DNA of 64,000 bases from contig NZ_JABJVX010000001.1 in assembly GCF_013155465.1 (NCBI RefSeq), positions 1-64,000 of the forward strand, read 5' to 3'. Every line of letters starts with the position of its first letter. Within the stretch, counting starts at the first letter, position 1. The notes under the pieces were generated by a model. That model made no database searches. It was given only the letters and a program-made list of their open reading frames with translations, and was not told the DNA's origin. Source of the DNA: Alterinioella nitratireducens (GTDB lineage: Bacteria > Pseudomonadota > Alphaproteobacteria > Rhodobacterales > Rhodobacteraceae). A program made the translations under genes and the position numbers. Shown here piece by piece: positions 45,421 through 53,857 of this stretch.

Positions 45421-46405
45421 TTTTCTCGGCACCGGAGGACGCATGATGACCGACCCCGAAATCTACATGTTCTGGATGGCCTTCATCGGCCTGTCCGTCA
45501 GCTTCCTGGCCGCCGCCGGACTGATGGCCGATGCGCGGGTGAAATCGCAGCGCGCGGCCCGGATCGCGCGCGCCTGCGGCACCGCCCCCGCACCCGAGGC
45601 CCGGCGCGGCGGCCCGCTGCATGAGAGGATCGGACGCGCCCTGCTCAGGATGGCGGCGCAGAGCGGCGAGAGGGTCTCGGCCATTCTGGGCGGCGAGGCC
45701 AGGGCCACCGCCGAGGACTTGCAGGCGGCGGGGTTCCGGGGCCGCGACGCGGTGCTGATCTATGCGTTCCTGAAGACCCTCCTGCCGCTTGGCACGGTGC
45801 TGGTCGGCGCGGCCTGGGTGCTGACCACCGGGCGGGCCGGATTGGGCCTGCTTGTGCCGCTGGCGACCGTGCTGGCCATCGCGCTGGCGATCTCCAAGGG
45901 CGTGGATATCGCGGTCGACGTGATCCGCAAGAAGCGGCTGGCGCGGATCCGCTTGGGTGTCGCTGACCTGCTGGAACTGCTGGTCATCACCAGCGAGGCC
46001 GGCCTGGGGCCGCAACCCGCCCTGCACCGCGTGGCGGGAGAGCTTGAGGCCGCCCATCCCGAGCTTGCGCGCGAGGCGTTGCAGATGGTGGCCGAGATGC
46101 GCATGACCAACGACCGCCGCGCCGCCTATCAGGCGCTGGCCGCCCGCGTGCCGCTGCCCGAAATCGGTGTCTTCACGCAGACGCTGGACCAGTCCGACAC
46201 CTATGGCACGCCGTTTTCGCGCGCCATGCGCACCCTGATGGTGGAGCTGCGCAGCGATCGCCTGCTCAGGGTCGAGGAGAAGGCCGCGCGCCTGCCGGTG
46301 ATCATGACCGTGCCGCTCATTTTCTGCATCATGCCCGCCGTCTTCATCGTGCTGGTCGGCCCCGCCGTCCTGTCCATCCTCGACAACATCATCGCGGGGG
46401 GGTGA
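45413..46405 (+). CDS. tadC: Tad inner-membrane platform protein TadC
   Basis: 330 residues, T2SSF domain. Helices near the N-terminus (MFWMAFIGLSVSFLAAAGLM), the middle (TLLPLGTVLVGAAWVLTTGR; LLVPLATVLAIALAISKGVD) and C-terminus (PLIFCIMPAVFIVLVGPAVL). Marks: ADLLELLVITSEAGLGPQPA, ALAARVPLPEIGVFTQTLDQ and TPFSRAMRTLMVELRSDRLL. It is the partner of TadB. ATG 45413 overlaps the tadB end; a later in-frame ATG at 45443 also has GGAGGACGC in front and is possible. Confidence 0.93.
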   Translation: MFDFLGTGGRMMTDPEIYMFWMAFIGLSVSFLAAAGLMADARVKSQRAARIARACGTAPAPEARRGGPLHERIGRALLRMAAQSGERVSAILGGEARATAEDLQAAGFRGRDAVLIYAFLKTLLPLGTVLVGAAWVLTTGRAGLGLLVPLATVLAIALAISKGVDIAVDVIRKKRLARIRLGVADLLELLVITSEAGLGPQPALHRVAGELEAAHPELAREALQMVAEMRMTNDRRAAYQALAARVPLPEIGVFTQTLDQSDTYGTPFSRAMRTLMVELRSDRLLRVEEKAARLPVIMTVPLIFCIMPAVFIVLVGPAVLSILDNIIAGG

Positions 46406-46408
46406 ACG

Positions 46409-46840
46409 ATGCGCAGGGTTCTCCGCCGTTCCCTCCGCCACTGGCGGAGCAACGAGTCCGGCGCCGTCGCGGTCGAGTTTGCCATCATCGCGCCGCTTCT
46501 CTTCGCGATGCTTTTCGGGATCGTCGTGGTGGGCTATGCCATGGCGCTCAGCCATTCGGTGAACCAGCTTGCGGGCAGCACCGCGCGCGCCAGTGTCGCC
46601 GGGCTGACGCAAGGCGAACGCCGCGACCTGGCGCAGGCCTATCTGGACGAGGCCGCCACGCATTACCCGCTGCTGGTGCAAGACGCGATCCGCCCGACCC
46701 TGACCCTGTCGCAGACGGGCGATGCGAATATCACCGTGGCGATTGCCTATGACCTCGACGGCTCCATGCTGTCGCTGGCGAACGGGTTTCTGGGGCTGGA
46801 CATGTCCGTGCTGAGATCGGAGGCCTATCTTGCCTATTGA
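46409..46840 (+). CDS. tadE: TadE-like pseudopilin
   Basis: 143 residues. It carries SGAVAVEFAIIAPLLFAML, a prepilin-like sequence with Gly before the cleavage point and Glu at +5, followed by one hydrophobic helix. The rest is a periplasmic domain (HSVNQLAGSTARASVAGLTQ). TadE-like proteins are minor pseudopilins of the Tad system, processed by the same peptidase as Flp. The gene starts 3 bases after tadC and overlaps the TadG-like gene. Confidence 0.88.
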   Translation: MRRVLRRSLRHWRSNESGAVAVEFAIIAPLLFAMLFGIVVVGYAMALSHSVNQLAGSTARASVAGLTQGERRDLAQAYLDEAATHYPLLVQDAIRPTLTLSQTGDANITVAIAYDLDGSMLSLANGFLGLDMSVLRSEAYLAY

Positions 46841-48611
46841 TGCCCTCACCCGGTTCCGCCGTGACGAATGCGGCGGCGTCGTGATCATCGTGGCGCTGTG
46901 CCTGACGGTGCTCTTCGCCTTCGTGGCCATCGGCGTCGATATCGCCTCGCTCTACCGCGACCGGGCGCGGTTGCAGACCCAAAGCGACCTTGTGGCCCTG
47001 GGCACCGCCGCCGATCTGCGCGATGGCGATGCGCGGATGGGGGCGATGCTGGCGGGCAACGGGTTGGGTGCGGATGCCCTGCGCGAGGTGCAATATGGCC
47101 GTTTCCTGCGCAATCCCGCGATCCCGCGCGAGGAGCGCTTCATCCCGCTCGACCAGAACGCGCCCGGCGTGAATGCCGTCTCGCTCAGCCTCGGGGCCGA
47201 CGCGCCCATCTACTTCGCCAGTGTGCTGACCGAGGAGAATTCCGTCACCGTAGAGGGACATGCCACCGCGACCCGGACGGGTGCGGCCAGTTTCTCGCTT
47301 GGCGGGCGGTTGCTACGTGTGGCGCCGGGGGCGCTGAACGGGCAGCTTTCACAGGCTTTCGGCGTCGATCTGGAGCTTTCGGCCTATCAATACCAGGTTC
47401 TGGCGGATGCGGAGCTGTCCTTTGGCGACTTGCGCGCCGCGCTGGCCGCCCGGATCGGGTTCGAGACGCTTAACCCGGTCACAATCCTGGACGAAACGGT
47501 CCCCGCGAACAGTGTCATCGCCGCGCTTTCCGACGTCCTGCCGCCCGGTATTGCCAGCCATCTGGGCGACCTGGCCGCCCTGCCGCCCGGACTGGCGCTG
47601 GAGGTGGGCGACCTTCTCTCGGCCGCCGACCCCGATCTTGGCCTGACCCTGACCGGGTTCATGGAGGCGCTGCCGGTCTCGGCGCTCGACGTGGTGCTGG
47701 CCATGGCCGACAGCGTCACCCGCGACGTGCCGCTGAGCGTCGAGACCGATATCGCCGTGGTCGGTCTTGTCGCGCTCGACCTCGAGGTGATGATGCAAGA
47801 ACCCCCGGCGCAATCGGGCTGGATCGAGATGGGCGAGACCGGCACGACCCTGCACAGCTCCGCCATGCGCGCGCGTGCCGACCTGGACCTTGCGCCCGAC
47901 CTTCTGGGCACGCTCGGCGCCGGTGTCAGCGCCACGCGCCTCACGCTGCCGATCTATGTCGAGCTGGCCGGGGCGACCGCGACGCTGACCGACCTGGCTT
48001 GTGGCGGGGTCAGTCCCGATGACATCGTCGCCGCTTTCGACACCGCGCAAACGCCCCTGTCGCCGCTGGCGGGCAGCTCGGTCGCGGCGCTCTACCTGGG
48101 CGAATTCGATGCGTTGGAATTCGGCTCCTCCGCCCCGCTCGACCCCGCCGATCTTGGCTTTGCCGACATCCTGGACCTCTCGATCTCCATCGACCTGCCG
48201 CTGCTGCCGGATATAGAGGTCGGCCTCCTGACCTTGCAGGCGCGCAGCGTGGCGCGGGTGGGGCAGTCGCGGACCGAGGAGATCCTCTTTACCCGCCGCG
48301 ACCTGGAGACCGGCGACCTGACGCGCGGGTTCGGCTCGGGCGACCTCTTGCAGACCGGGATCAACGGGCTGCTCTCGCCCGCAAATACCGAGATCCGCGT
48401 GAAGCCGGGCCATGCCGGACTGCTCGGTGCAGTTGTCGGACCGGTGGTGGACGGCGTGCTGGCGCTCCTGCCCGACCGGCTGCTGTCGACCCTGGCGGCA
48501 CCGGTCGATGGCGTGCTGGACGGCGCGCTTCAAGCGGCGGGGCTGGAGCTTGGGGCAGGGGAGCTGACGCTGACCGGCCATCACTGCGAGGTGGTGCAGT
48601 TGGTGCAATGA
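46830..48611 (+). CDS. TadG-like secreted/membrane protein
   Basis: 593 residues. The N-terminus RRDECGGVVIIVALCLTVLF and FAFVAIGVDIASLYRDRARL has the single helix of TadG/RcpC-like Flp-associated proteins (putative Flp pilus-assembly TadE/G-like family). The large exported part is rich in Leu, Ala, Asp and Ser with repeated LPPG/DLA and LxxL segments, has no recognised enzyme motif and contains few cysteines. It starts at TTG 46830: GGAGG at 46819-46823 is 6 bases upstream and the frame overlaps tadE; no ATG exists in frame nearby. Its function is probably surface anchoring or pilus biogenesis. Confidence 0.75.
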   Translation: MPIDALTRFRRDECGGVVIIVALCLTVLFAFVAIGVDIASLYRDRARLQTQSDLVALGTAADLRDGDARMGAMLAGNGLGADALREVQYGRFLRNPAIPREERFIPLDQNAPGVNAVSLSLGADAPIYFASVLTEENSVTVEGHATATRTGAASFSLGGRLLRVAPGALNGQLSQAFGVDLELSAYQYQVLADAELSFGDLRAALAARIGFETLNPVTILDETVPANSVIAALSDVLPPGIASHLGDLAALPPGLALEVGDLLSAADPDLGLTLTGFMEALPVSALDVVLAMADSVTRDVPLSVETDIAVVGLVALDLEVMMQEPPAQSGWIEMGETGTTLHSSAMRARADLDLAPDLLGTLGAGVSATRLTLPIYVELAGATATLTDLACGGVSPDDIVAAFDTAQTPLSPLAGSSVAALYLGEFDALEFGSSAPLDPADLGFADILDLSISIDLPLLPDIEVGLLTLQARSVARVGQSRTEEILFTRRDLETGDLTRGFGSGDLLQTGINGLLSPANTEIRVKPGHAGLLGAVVGPVVDGVLALLPDRLLSTLAAPVDGVLDGALQAAGLELGAGELTLTGHHCEVVQLVQ

Positions 48612-48627
48612 GCGCGGCCAGCGAAAA

Positions 48628-48652
48628 GGGCCCGTGTCATGGACGCGGACCC
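48628..48652 (-). terminator. Hairpin terminator between TadG-like and LuxR genes
   Basis: GGGCCCGTGTC (48628-48638) and GACGCGGACCC (48642-48652) pair with one mismatch and one G-T wobble around ATG. Read on the minus strand the stem is followed by TTTTCG, which suits Rho-independent termination of the LuxR-type gene; it may also act on the convergent tad transcript. Confidence 0.6.
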
Positions 48653-48688
48653 TGTCGGTTCAGGTAACGGAAGGAGAGTGGCGCGCGA

Positions 48689-49303
48689 TCAACGCCCGCC
48701 TGCGGTGGCCCGCTGTTCGGGCATGAGATTGGCCGCCGCCGCACTGCCGGATTTGCCCGCCAGCGCTTTCATCTCGCCCAGTTTGAACAGGGGACGGGCC
48801 GAGGGCTGCGGTGCGGCCTGTCCGGCCTCCTGCGCCACCGCGCAAACCTCGTCCGTGACATAGCCGATCAGCTGATACCGTGTCTCAAGCCCCGATTTCT
48901 GGTAGATCTTGCCAAGCTGCGACTTCACCGTTGCAACGGCACAGCCACGCATTTCCGCGATTTCGCCGTTCGAGAAGCCCTTGACCACGAAGAGCGCCAC
49001 CTCCGCCTCGGCCTGTGACAGGCCCCATTCGGCGGCGTAATGCTGAAGGATGACCTCCTTCGAGGCCGGGTCATCCGCGCCGAGGGTGGCGCGCGATCTG
49101 CGCTGGCCGTCGAAATGCGCCTTGATCCGGATGAAGGTGATATGGGCCACGCAGGCGGTCAGAACCGCGAACCCGGCGAAGAGGCCCGAGAGGGTGACAA
49201 GATCGCGCTGCTCGGGCGTCAGGAAAAGCTGCGAAACGAGGACGGTCTTGATCGCCGCGACCGTAAGGACCACCGCGGCTGCCGTATACCAGAGTTTGTT
49301 CAT
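48689..49303 (-). CDS. Membrane-anchored LuxR-type transcription regulator
   Basis: 204 residues. Two N-terminal hydrophobic helices (LWYTAAAVVLTVAAIKTVLV; LSGLFAGFAVLTACVAHITF) are followed by a linker and a LuxR/GerE helix-turn-helix: LSQAEAEVALFVVKGFSNGE, IAEMRGCAVATVKSQLGKIY, QKSGLETRYQLIGYV. The C-terminal tail of about 45 residues is Ala/Pro-rich. There is no receiver domain, so activity may be set at the membrane. It lies tail-to-tail with the tad genes, so it could regulate them, but no target site is evident. Start ATG 49303 follows GGAGAGACGCG. Confidence 0.85.
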   Translation of the reverse strand: MNKLWYTAAAVVLTVAAIKTVLVSQLFLTPEQRDLVTLSGLFAGFAVLTACVAHITFIRIKAHFDGQRRSRATLGADDPASKEVILQHYAAEWGLSQAEAEVALFVVKGFSNGEIAEMRGCAVATVKSQLGKIYQKSGLETRYQLIGYVTDEVCAVAQEAGQAAPQPSARPLFKLGEMKALAGKSGSAAAANLMPEQRATAGGR

Positions 49304-49658
49304 CGCGTCTCTCCAACTGTCCTGTTCTTCGCCTTCGAATTTTTACGCATGGAATGGGGCAAAACTGTGCAGGACTGCGCGCGATTGTTTGAAGATGGCC
49401 CTTGCAAGGAGGGTTCCGCGCACGGTTTTCCGGACGTTTGATCTCGGACATGTCGAAAAGGACAGGTGAGGCCGGGATAGGCGCCGCGACCGGGTCTGGC
49501 TTGACCCGCGCGTCACAAGGCCCTGTTCCAGGTTGCGGGATTCGTCCTAAAGTGGCGCGACGACCCCCGGCCCGCCGACAGACAGAGGACCCTGCGATGA
49601 CCCGGATCGACAGCCCGTGCCAAAGCCCGTCATCCGCCTTGCCGCGCGGGGCGGTCGC
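49304..49658. promoter_or_regulatory. 355-base divergent spacer containing a possible leader peptide
   Basis: The spacer separates the LuxR-type gene (minus) from the AI-2E-family permease gene (plus). I see no long gene. AT-rich patches near 49335-49370 (TTCGAATTTTTACGC) could hold the minus-strand promoter. At 49597 a short frame with AGAGGAC upstream runs into the permease start; it is listed separately. No clear operator dyad was found. Confidence 0.4.
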
Positions 49659-49662
49659 ATGA
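49597..49662 (+). CDS. Possible 21-codon leader peptide coupled to the AI-2E-family permease
   Basis: ATG 49597 has AGAGGAC about 8 bases upstream and encodes MTRIDSPCQSPSSALPRGAV plus one Ala. Its TGA (49660-49662) overlaps the permease ATG at 49659 as ATGA. The permease start has no good ribosome binding site of its own, so translation may depend on this small frame. It could equally be chance in GC-rich DNA. Confidence 0.35.
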   Translation: MTRIDSPCQSPSSALPRGAVA

Positions 49663-50726
49663 CGGGGCCCAACACGCTTTCTACCCTGGTCAACGCCATG
49701 CTCATGGTGGTGCTGGCGGGTTATCTGCTGAAGGTCGGCCAGCCGGTGCTGCTGCCGATCCTGGCCGCCGTGATCGTGGTCTATGTCCTGGTCAACCTGT
49801 CCGAGGCGCTTGGCCGTCTGCCGGTGATCGGCCGCCTGCCCGCCGCGCTGCGGCGGTTTCTGGTGTTGCTGGCCTTCACCGCGGCCCTTTTCGCGCTGAC
49901 CGGCGTGGTGGTCGGCACGATCAGCGAGATCCTGGCCCAGGCCCCGCGCTACCAGGCCAATATCGAGCGGCTGGTGGCGCAGATGGCCGAGTTCATCGGC
50001 GTCGACGACCGCCCCGACTGGCCCGCGATCCGCGATGCGACCTTTGGCCGGTTCTCGGTGCAGGGGGTCATCAACACGGCCTTCCTGAACGTCACCGGGA
50101 TCGGCTCGGCCGTGTTCCTGATCATCATCTATTCGGCCTTCCTGATGGCTGAACGGGCGGGCTTCGCCAACAAGCTCTTCACCGCGTTGCCCGATCCGCG
50201 CGACGCCGAGCGCACCGCCGCCATCATCCGCGATGTCAACGAACGGATCGGCGATTACCTGGCCGTCAAGACGCTGATCAATGTCCTGCTCGGGTCGATC
50301 TCGTTTGTGATCCTCTGGGCGATGGATGTCGATTTCCCGCTCTTCTGGGCGCTGCTGATCGGGCTGCTCAACTATATTCCATACGTCGGCTCGCTGGTCG
50401 GTGTGGCGCTGCCGGTGCTGCTCTCGGTGGTGCAATTCGGCGAGCTCAGCCGCACCATCATCCTGGCCGTCCTGCTGACCATCGCGCAGGTCAGCGTCGG
50501 CAACGTGATCGAGCCGCGCCTGATCGGGCGGCGCGTCAACCTCAGCCCCTTCGTGGTGCTGGTGGCCCTGGCGGTGTGGTCCTCGCTCTGGGGGGTGGCG
50601 GGGGCGCTGCTGGCTGTGCCGCTGACCTCGATGCTGGCCATTGTCCTATCTGCCTTTGATGCCACACGTCCCATCGCGATCCTGATGGCCGACCGGGTGA
50701 TGGGCGCCTACAGGCCCGACCCATGA
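49659..50726 (+). CDS. AI-2E family transporter (PerM-like permease)
   Basis: 355 residues with about 7-8 membrane helices (TLVNAMLMVVLAGYLLKVGQ; LLPILAAVIVVYVLVNLSEA; FLVLLAFTAALFALTGVVVG; a C-terminal group ending ALLAVPLTSMLAIVLSAFDA). Family marks: NYIPYVGSLVGVALPVLLSV, NVIEPRLIGRRVNLSPFVVL and VWSSLWGVAGALLAVPLTSM. The family includes AI-2 exporters and ion antiporters, so substrate is open. ATG 49659 is chosen over GTG 49617 because it overlaps the possible leader and begins with the first helix. It overlaps the next gene by 4 bases. Confidence 0.88.
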   Translation: MTGPNTLSTLVNAMLMVVLAGYLLKVGQPVLLPILAAVIVVYVLVNLSEALGRLPVIGRLPAALRRFLVLLAFTAALFALTGVVVGTISEILAQAPRYQANIERLVAQMAEFIGVDDRPDWPAIRDATFGRFSVQGVINTAFLNVTGIGSAVFLIIIYSAFLMAERAGFANKLFTALPDPRDAERTAAIIRDVNERIGDYLAVKTLINVLLGSISFVILWAMDVDFPLFWALLIGLLNYIPYVGSLVGVALPVLLSVVQFGELSRTIILAVLLTIAQVSVGNVIEPRLIGRRVNLSPFVVLVALAVWSSLWGVAGALLAVPLTSMLAIVLSAFDATRPIAILMADRVMGAYRPDP

Positions 50727-52267
50727 TCGCGACGCTGATCAAGCTGCTGATCGGGCTGCTGCTGTGGGTGGGACTGGCCATCGTCGCGGCGCGGATCGTC
50801 TTTGCCCTGCCCAGGGTGCAGGACCGGATAGACAGCACCGCGCTGGACCCGGCGGATGTCGGCCCGCTGGCCGCGACCTTGCGCGTGCGCGCCAGGGGGC
50901 AGGAGGGCAAGACCGGGATCGCCATGCTGCGCGACGGGGCCGATGCCTTCGCCGCGCGGATCATGCTGGCCGATGCCGCGACCGCCTCGATCGACGCGCA
51001 ATACTATATCTGGCATGACGACCTGACCGGCTACCTGCTGCTGGACGCCTTGGCGCGTGCCGCCGAACGCGGCGTTCGGGTGCGGCTTTTGCTGGACGAT
51101 AACGGCACATCGCGGCTGGACGCGGAACTGGCCGAGTTGGACGCGCATCCCAATGCCGAGGTCCGGCTCTACAACCCGTTCAACCTGCGCCGCTTCAAGC
51201 TGGCCTCCTATGCCTTCGATTTCTTCCGCCTCAACCGCCGGATGCACAACAAGTCCTTCACCATCGACGGGCGCGTCACCATCCTAGGCGGGCGCAATAT
51301 CGGCGACGGATATTTCGGCACCGGCCCCGCCGCGCTCTATGTCGATCTGGATGCGCTGGCGGTTGGCCGGGTCGTGCCCGAGGTCTCGGCGGATTTCGAC
51401 CGCTATTGGGCCGCGCCTTGCGTTCATCCGGTCGGGCCGATCCTGGGACAGGCGCGGCGCGACGGGGCCATCGAGGACGGGCTGGCGCACTATGCCGACG
51501 ACCCGCAGCTTGAAGAATACCTGGAGATCCTCGAAGGCTCCGAGATCGTCACCCGTCTGTCGGCGGGCGACCTGGACCTGGAATGGACCGAGGCCGCGCT
51601 GATCAGCGATTCACCGGCCAAGGGCGAAGGCGCGGCACGGCGCGAGGACCTGCTGTCGGCGCGGCTGCTGAAAGCCGTGGCCCGGATCGAAAGCCGGTTC
51701 GACGGCATCTCGCCCTATTTCGTGCCGGGACGTGCGGGCGCGCGGGCCTTCAAGGCGCTGCGCAAGCGTGGCGTATCAGTGCGGATGCTGACCAATTCGC
51801 TGGAGGCGACGGATGTGCTGCCGGTCCATGCCGGATACACGTCGAAGCGCGGCACGCTGCTGCGCCGGGGCGTGAAACTCTACGAATTGCGCCGCAAATC
51901 CGCGTCCAGGACGCCCGCGGATACGCTCGGGCGGTTCGGCTCGTCGGGGGCCAGCCTGCATGCCAAGACCTTCGCCGTCGATGGCAAGCGCATCTTCGTC
52001 GGCTCGTTCAATTTCGACCCGCGCTCGACCATGCTGAACACCGAGATGGGCCTGCTGATCGAAAGCGCGGCGTTTGCAGGAAACCTGCATGACGCCTTCG
52101 ACCGGGAATTGGACGGGCTGGCCTGGCGGGTCGAGATGGACGGGCTCAAGACGGTCTGGATCGACCCTGAAAGCGGCGAGGTGACGCGGGATGAGCCCGG
52201 CACGACCTTTGCCAGGCGTGTGGTGCTCAGGGTGATCGGCTGGCTGCCGGTGGAATGGCTGCTTTAG
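50723..52267 (+). CDS. Phospholipase D-family protein (cardiolipin synthase-like)
   Basis: 514 residues. An N-terminal membrane anchor (LIKLLIGLLLWVGLAIVAAR) is followed by two PLD half-domains. The first HKD motif is HNKSFTIDGRVTILGGRNIG (near residue 175); the second is HAKTFAVDGKRIFVGSFNFD (near residue 413). The enzyme probably forms or cleaves phosphodiester bonds in phospholipids in the inner membrane, for example cardiolipin synthesis. It lacks the two-helix anchor of ClsA, so another PLD function is possible. It overlaps the permease gene (ATGA), suggesting co-expression. It ends one base before the convergent TauE/SafE gene. Confidence 0.85.
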   Translation: MIATLIKLLIGLLLWVGLAIVAARIVFALPRVQDRIDSTALDPADVGPLAATLRVRARGQEGKTGIAMLRDGADAFAARIMLADAATASIDAQYYIWHDDLTGYLLLDALARAAERGVRVRLLLDDNGTSRLDAELAELDAHPNAEVRLYNPFNLRRFKLASYAFDFFRLNRRMHNKSFTIDGRVTILGGRNIGDGYFGTGPAALYVDLDALAVGRVVPEVSADFDRYWAAPCVHPVGPILGQARRDGAIEDGLAHYADDPQLEEYLEILEGSEIVTRLSAGDLDLEWTEAALISDSPAKGEGAARREDLLSARLLKAVARIESRFDGISPYFVPGRAGARAFKALRKRGVSVRMLTNSLEATDVLPVHAGYTSKRGTLLRRGVKLYELRRKSASRTPADTLGRFGSSGASLHAKTFAVDGKRIFVGSFNFDPRSTMLNTEMGLLIESAAFAGNLHDAFDRELDGLAWRVEMDGLKTVWIDPESGEVTRDEPGTTFARRVVLRVIGWLPVEWLL

Positions 52268-53011
52268 CTACAGCGCCGAGATCACCAGCCGGACGGCGAT
52301 GATCAGGAGGAGCCCGAGGATACATTTGTCGAACACATCGCGGCTGATCCGCCGCGCAAGATACGCCCCGAGCGGCATCGCCGCCACGATGAGGGCCAGC
52401 GTGCCGAGGCCAAGCGCGAAGCGGTTCCAGGTCATTAGCCCGTACTGGATCTGCAACGGCAGTTGCGACAGCGACATGGCGGTGAAGAAGACCGCGATGG
52501 TCGAGATGAAGACCGCCCGCTCCAGCTTGAGCGCATTCAGGAACGTGACCGAGATCGGCGCCGACACACCGACCGCGCCTTGCAGGATGCCGCCCAGGAA
52601 TCCGATGGGGGCGGCAAGTGGCAAGGCGCGCGCATAGGCCAGCGCCCAATCGGGTTTGACCAGGCGGAACCCGACATAGAGGAACACCACCACCGCCACC
52701 AGAAGCAGCAGCGTATCGGGCAGAAGGCGGGCGAGGATCACGGTGCCAAGTCCGGCGCCGACCAGCCCGGCAATCGCGAAGCGGGCGGTAAAGCCCCAGG
52801 GCAGCCGCGCGCCGCGATAGGCCCAGGCCTGCCAGATATTGGACAGGAGGTTCGGCACGGTAAAGATCGTCACCGCGGTCGGCACGTCGAAGACAACGGC
52901 CAGCATCGGCACCGCCACAATCGGCGCGCCTGCCCCGGTCGCCCCCTTCAGCACGCCGCCGATGAGAATACCCAGAACGGCCAGCGTGATGGCTATGGGG
53001 TCGGTGTTCAT
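52268..53011 (-). CDS. TauE/SafE-family permease
   Basis: 247 residues with 7-8 hydrophobic helices. Family marks are ITLAVLGILIGGVLKGATGA with GAPIVAVPML, and the internal repeat RALPLAAPIGFLGGILQGAV-GVSAPI. Members move sulfite, sulfoacetate or other organosulfur anions out of the cell; the substrate here is not known. It is divergent from the IclR regulator at 53111, sharing a 99-base spacer, so it may be controlled by it. Start ATG 53011; a longer minus frame to 53204 in another reading frame is noise. Confidence 0.88.
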   Translation of the reverse strand: MNTDPIAITLAVLGILIGGVLKGATGAGAPIVAVPMLAVVFDVPTAVTIFTVPNLLSNIWQAWAYRGARLPWGFTARFAIAGLVGAGLGTVILARLLPDTLLLLVAVVVFLYVGFRLVKPDWALAYARALPLAAPIGFLGGILQGAVGVSAPISVTFLNALKLERAVFISTIAVFFTAMSLSQLPLQIQYGLMTWNRFALGLGTLALIVAAMPLGAYLARRISRDVFDKCILGLLLIIAVRLVISAL

Positions 53012-53110
53012 CTGCTATCCTGTTCCGCTCCTGCCGACAAATTGGCTTGTCAAAAGGGAAAGGGCAATCAATATTGGACGGAATCTTGTTATTTGAGATT
53101 TTTGGGTCGG
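53012..53110. promoter_or_regulatory. Divergent spacer between TauE/SafE permease and IclR regulator
   Basis: The 99-base AT-rich spacer contains the palindrome CAATATTG (53069-53076) within CAATCAATATTGGA, a candidate IclR-type operator half, and runs such as TTGTTATTTGAGATTTTTGG before ATG 53111. No ribosome binding site is strong for the regulator. Autoregulation of the divergent pair is plausible. Confidence 0.4.
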
Positions 53111-53830
53111 ATGTCACAGGCAAGCGGAGACCGGGTATTGGCGATCCTCGACCTCTTTTCCGAGGATCGGTTGGTCTGGACGCCGCAGGCGATGATGGCC
53201 GCAACCGGCTATACCCGACCGACGCTCTACCGCTATCTCAAGACCTTGCGCGCGGCGGGGTTCCTGGCCGCGGTGCCGGGCGGCGGCTTTGCCATCGGCC
53301 CGCGCGTGGTGGAGCTGGATTTCCTGATGCGCAAATCCGACCGGCTGATTGCGGGGGCGGAGGCGGAGTTGCACGACCTTGCCGCACGCTTTCCCGGCAC
53401 CGCCTTTCTGGCGGAGTGGTATGGTGAGCGGCTGCTCTGCGTCGCATCGTCCAGCCGCGACATTGCCGCGCGCACCAGCTACCCGCGCGGGCGGCCCATG
53501 CCGTTGGCGCGCGGGGCGGCATCGCGCGCGATCATCGCGCATCTGCCGAAACGGCAGCAACAGCGGTTCCTGGATCACGAGGCCGACCTGCGGCAGGTGC
53601 GCCGCGATGGCGTGGCCGTGGCGCATGGCGAGGTGACACGCGGTATCGTCGGCACCGCCGCGCCGGTTCTGGACGAAGGCGCCCGCCCGCTCGCCTCGCT
53701 CTGCGTCTCGATGGAGGCGGAGGATTACGCGCGGATTGTCCCTGCTGACCTGGCAGAGGCGATCATCGCGGCGGCGGCGCGGATCATGGCGCGGCTTTCG
53801 GACGGGCTGAACTTGGATCGGACCGGCTGA
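53111..53830 (+). CDS. IclR-family transcriptional regulator
   Basis: 239 residues. N-terminal winged helix (DRVLAILDLFSEDRLVWTPQ, AMMAATGYTRPTLYRYLKTL, GFLAAVPGGGFAIGPRVVEL) and a C-terminal IclR effector domain (FPGTAFLAEWYGERLLCVAS, PMPLARGAASRAIIAHLPKR, GIVGTAAPVLDEGARPLASL). It should bind a small aromatic or acid effector and control the aldehyde dehydrogenase and hydroxylase downstream, which begin 28 bases after its stop on the same strand. The long frame upstream to 52463 crosses the divergent permease gene and is rejected. Confidence 0.9.
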   Translation: MSQASGDRVLAILDLFSEDRLVWTPQAMMAATGYTRPTLYRYLKTLRAAGFLAAVPGGGFAIGPRVVELDFLMRKSDRLIAGAEAELHDLAARFPGTAFLAEWYGERLLCVASSSRDIAARTSYPRGRPMPLARGAASRAIIAHLPKRQQQRFLDHEADLRQVRRDGVAVAHGEVTRGIVGTAAPVLDEGARPLASLCVSMEAEDYARIVPADLAEAIIAAAARIMARLSDGLNLDRTG

Positions 53831-53857
53831 CCACCGGGGAAAGAGGGAGTGAGATAC

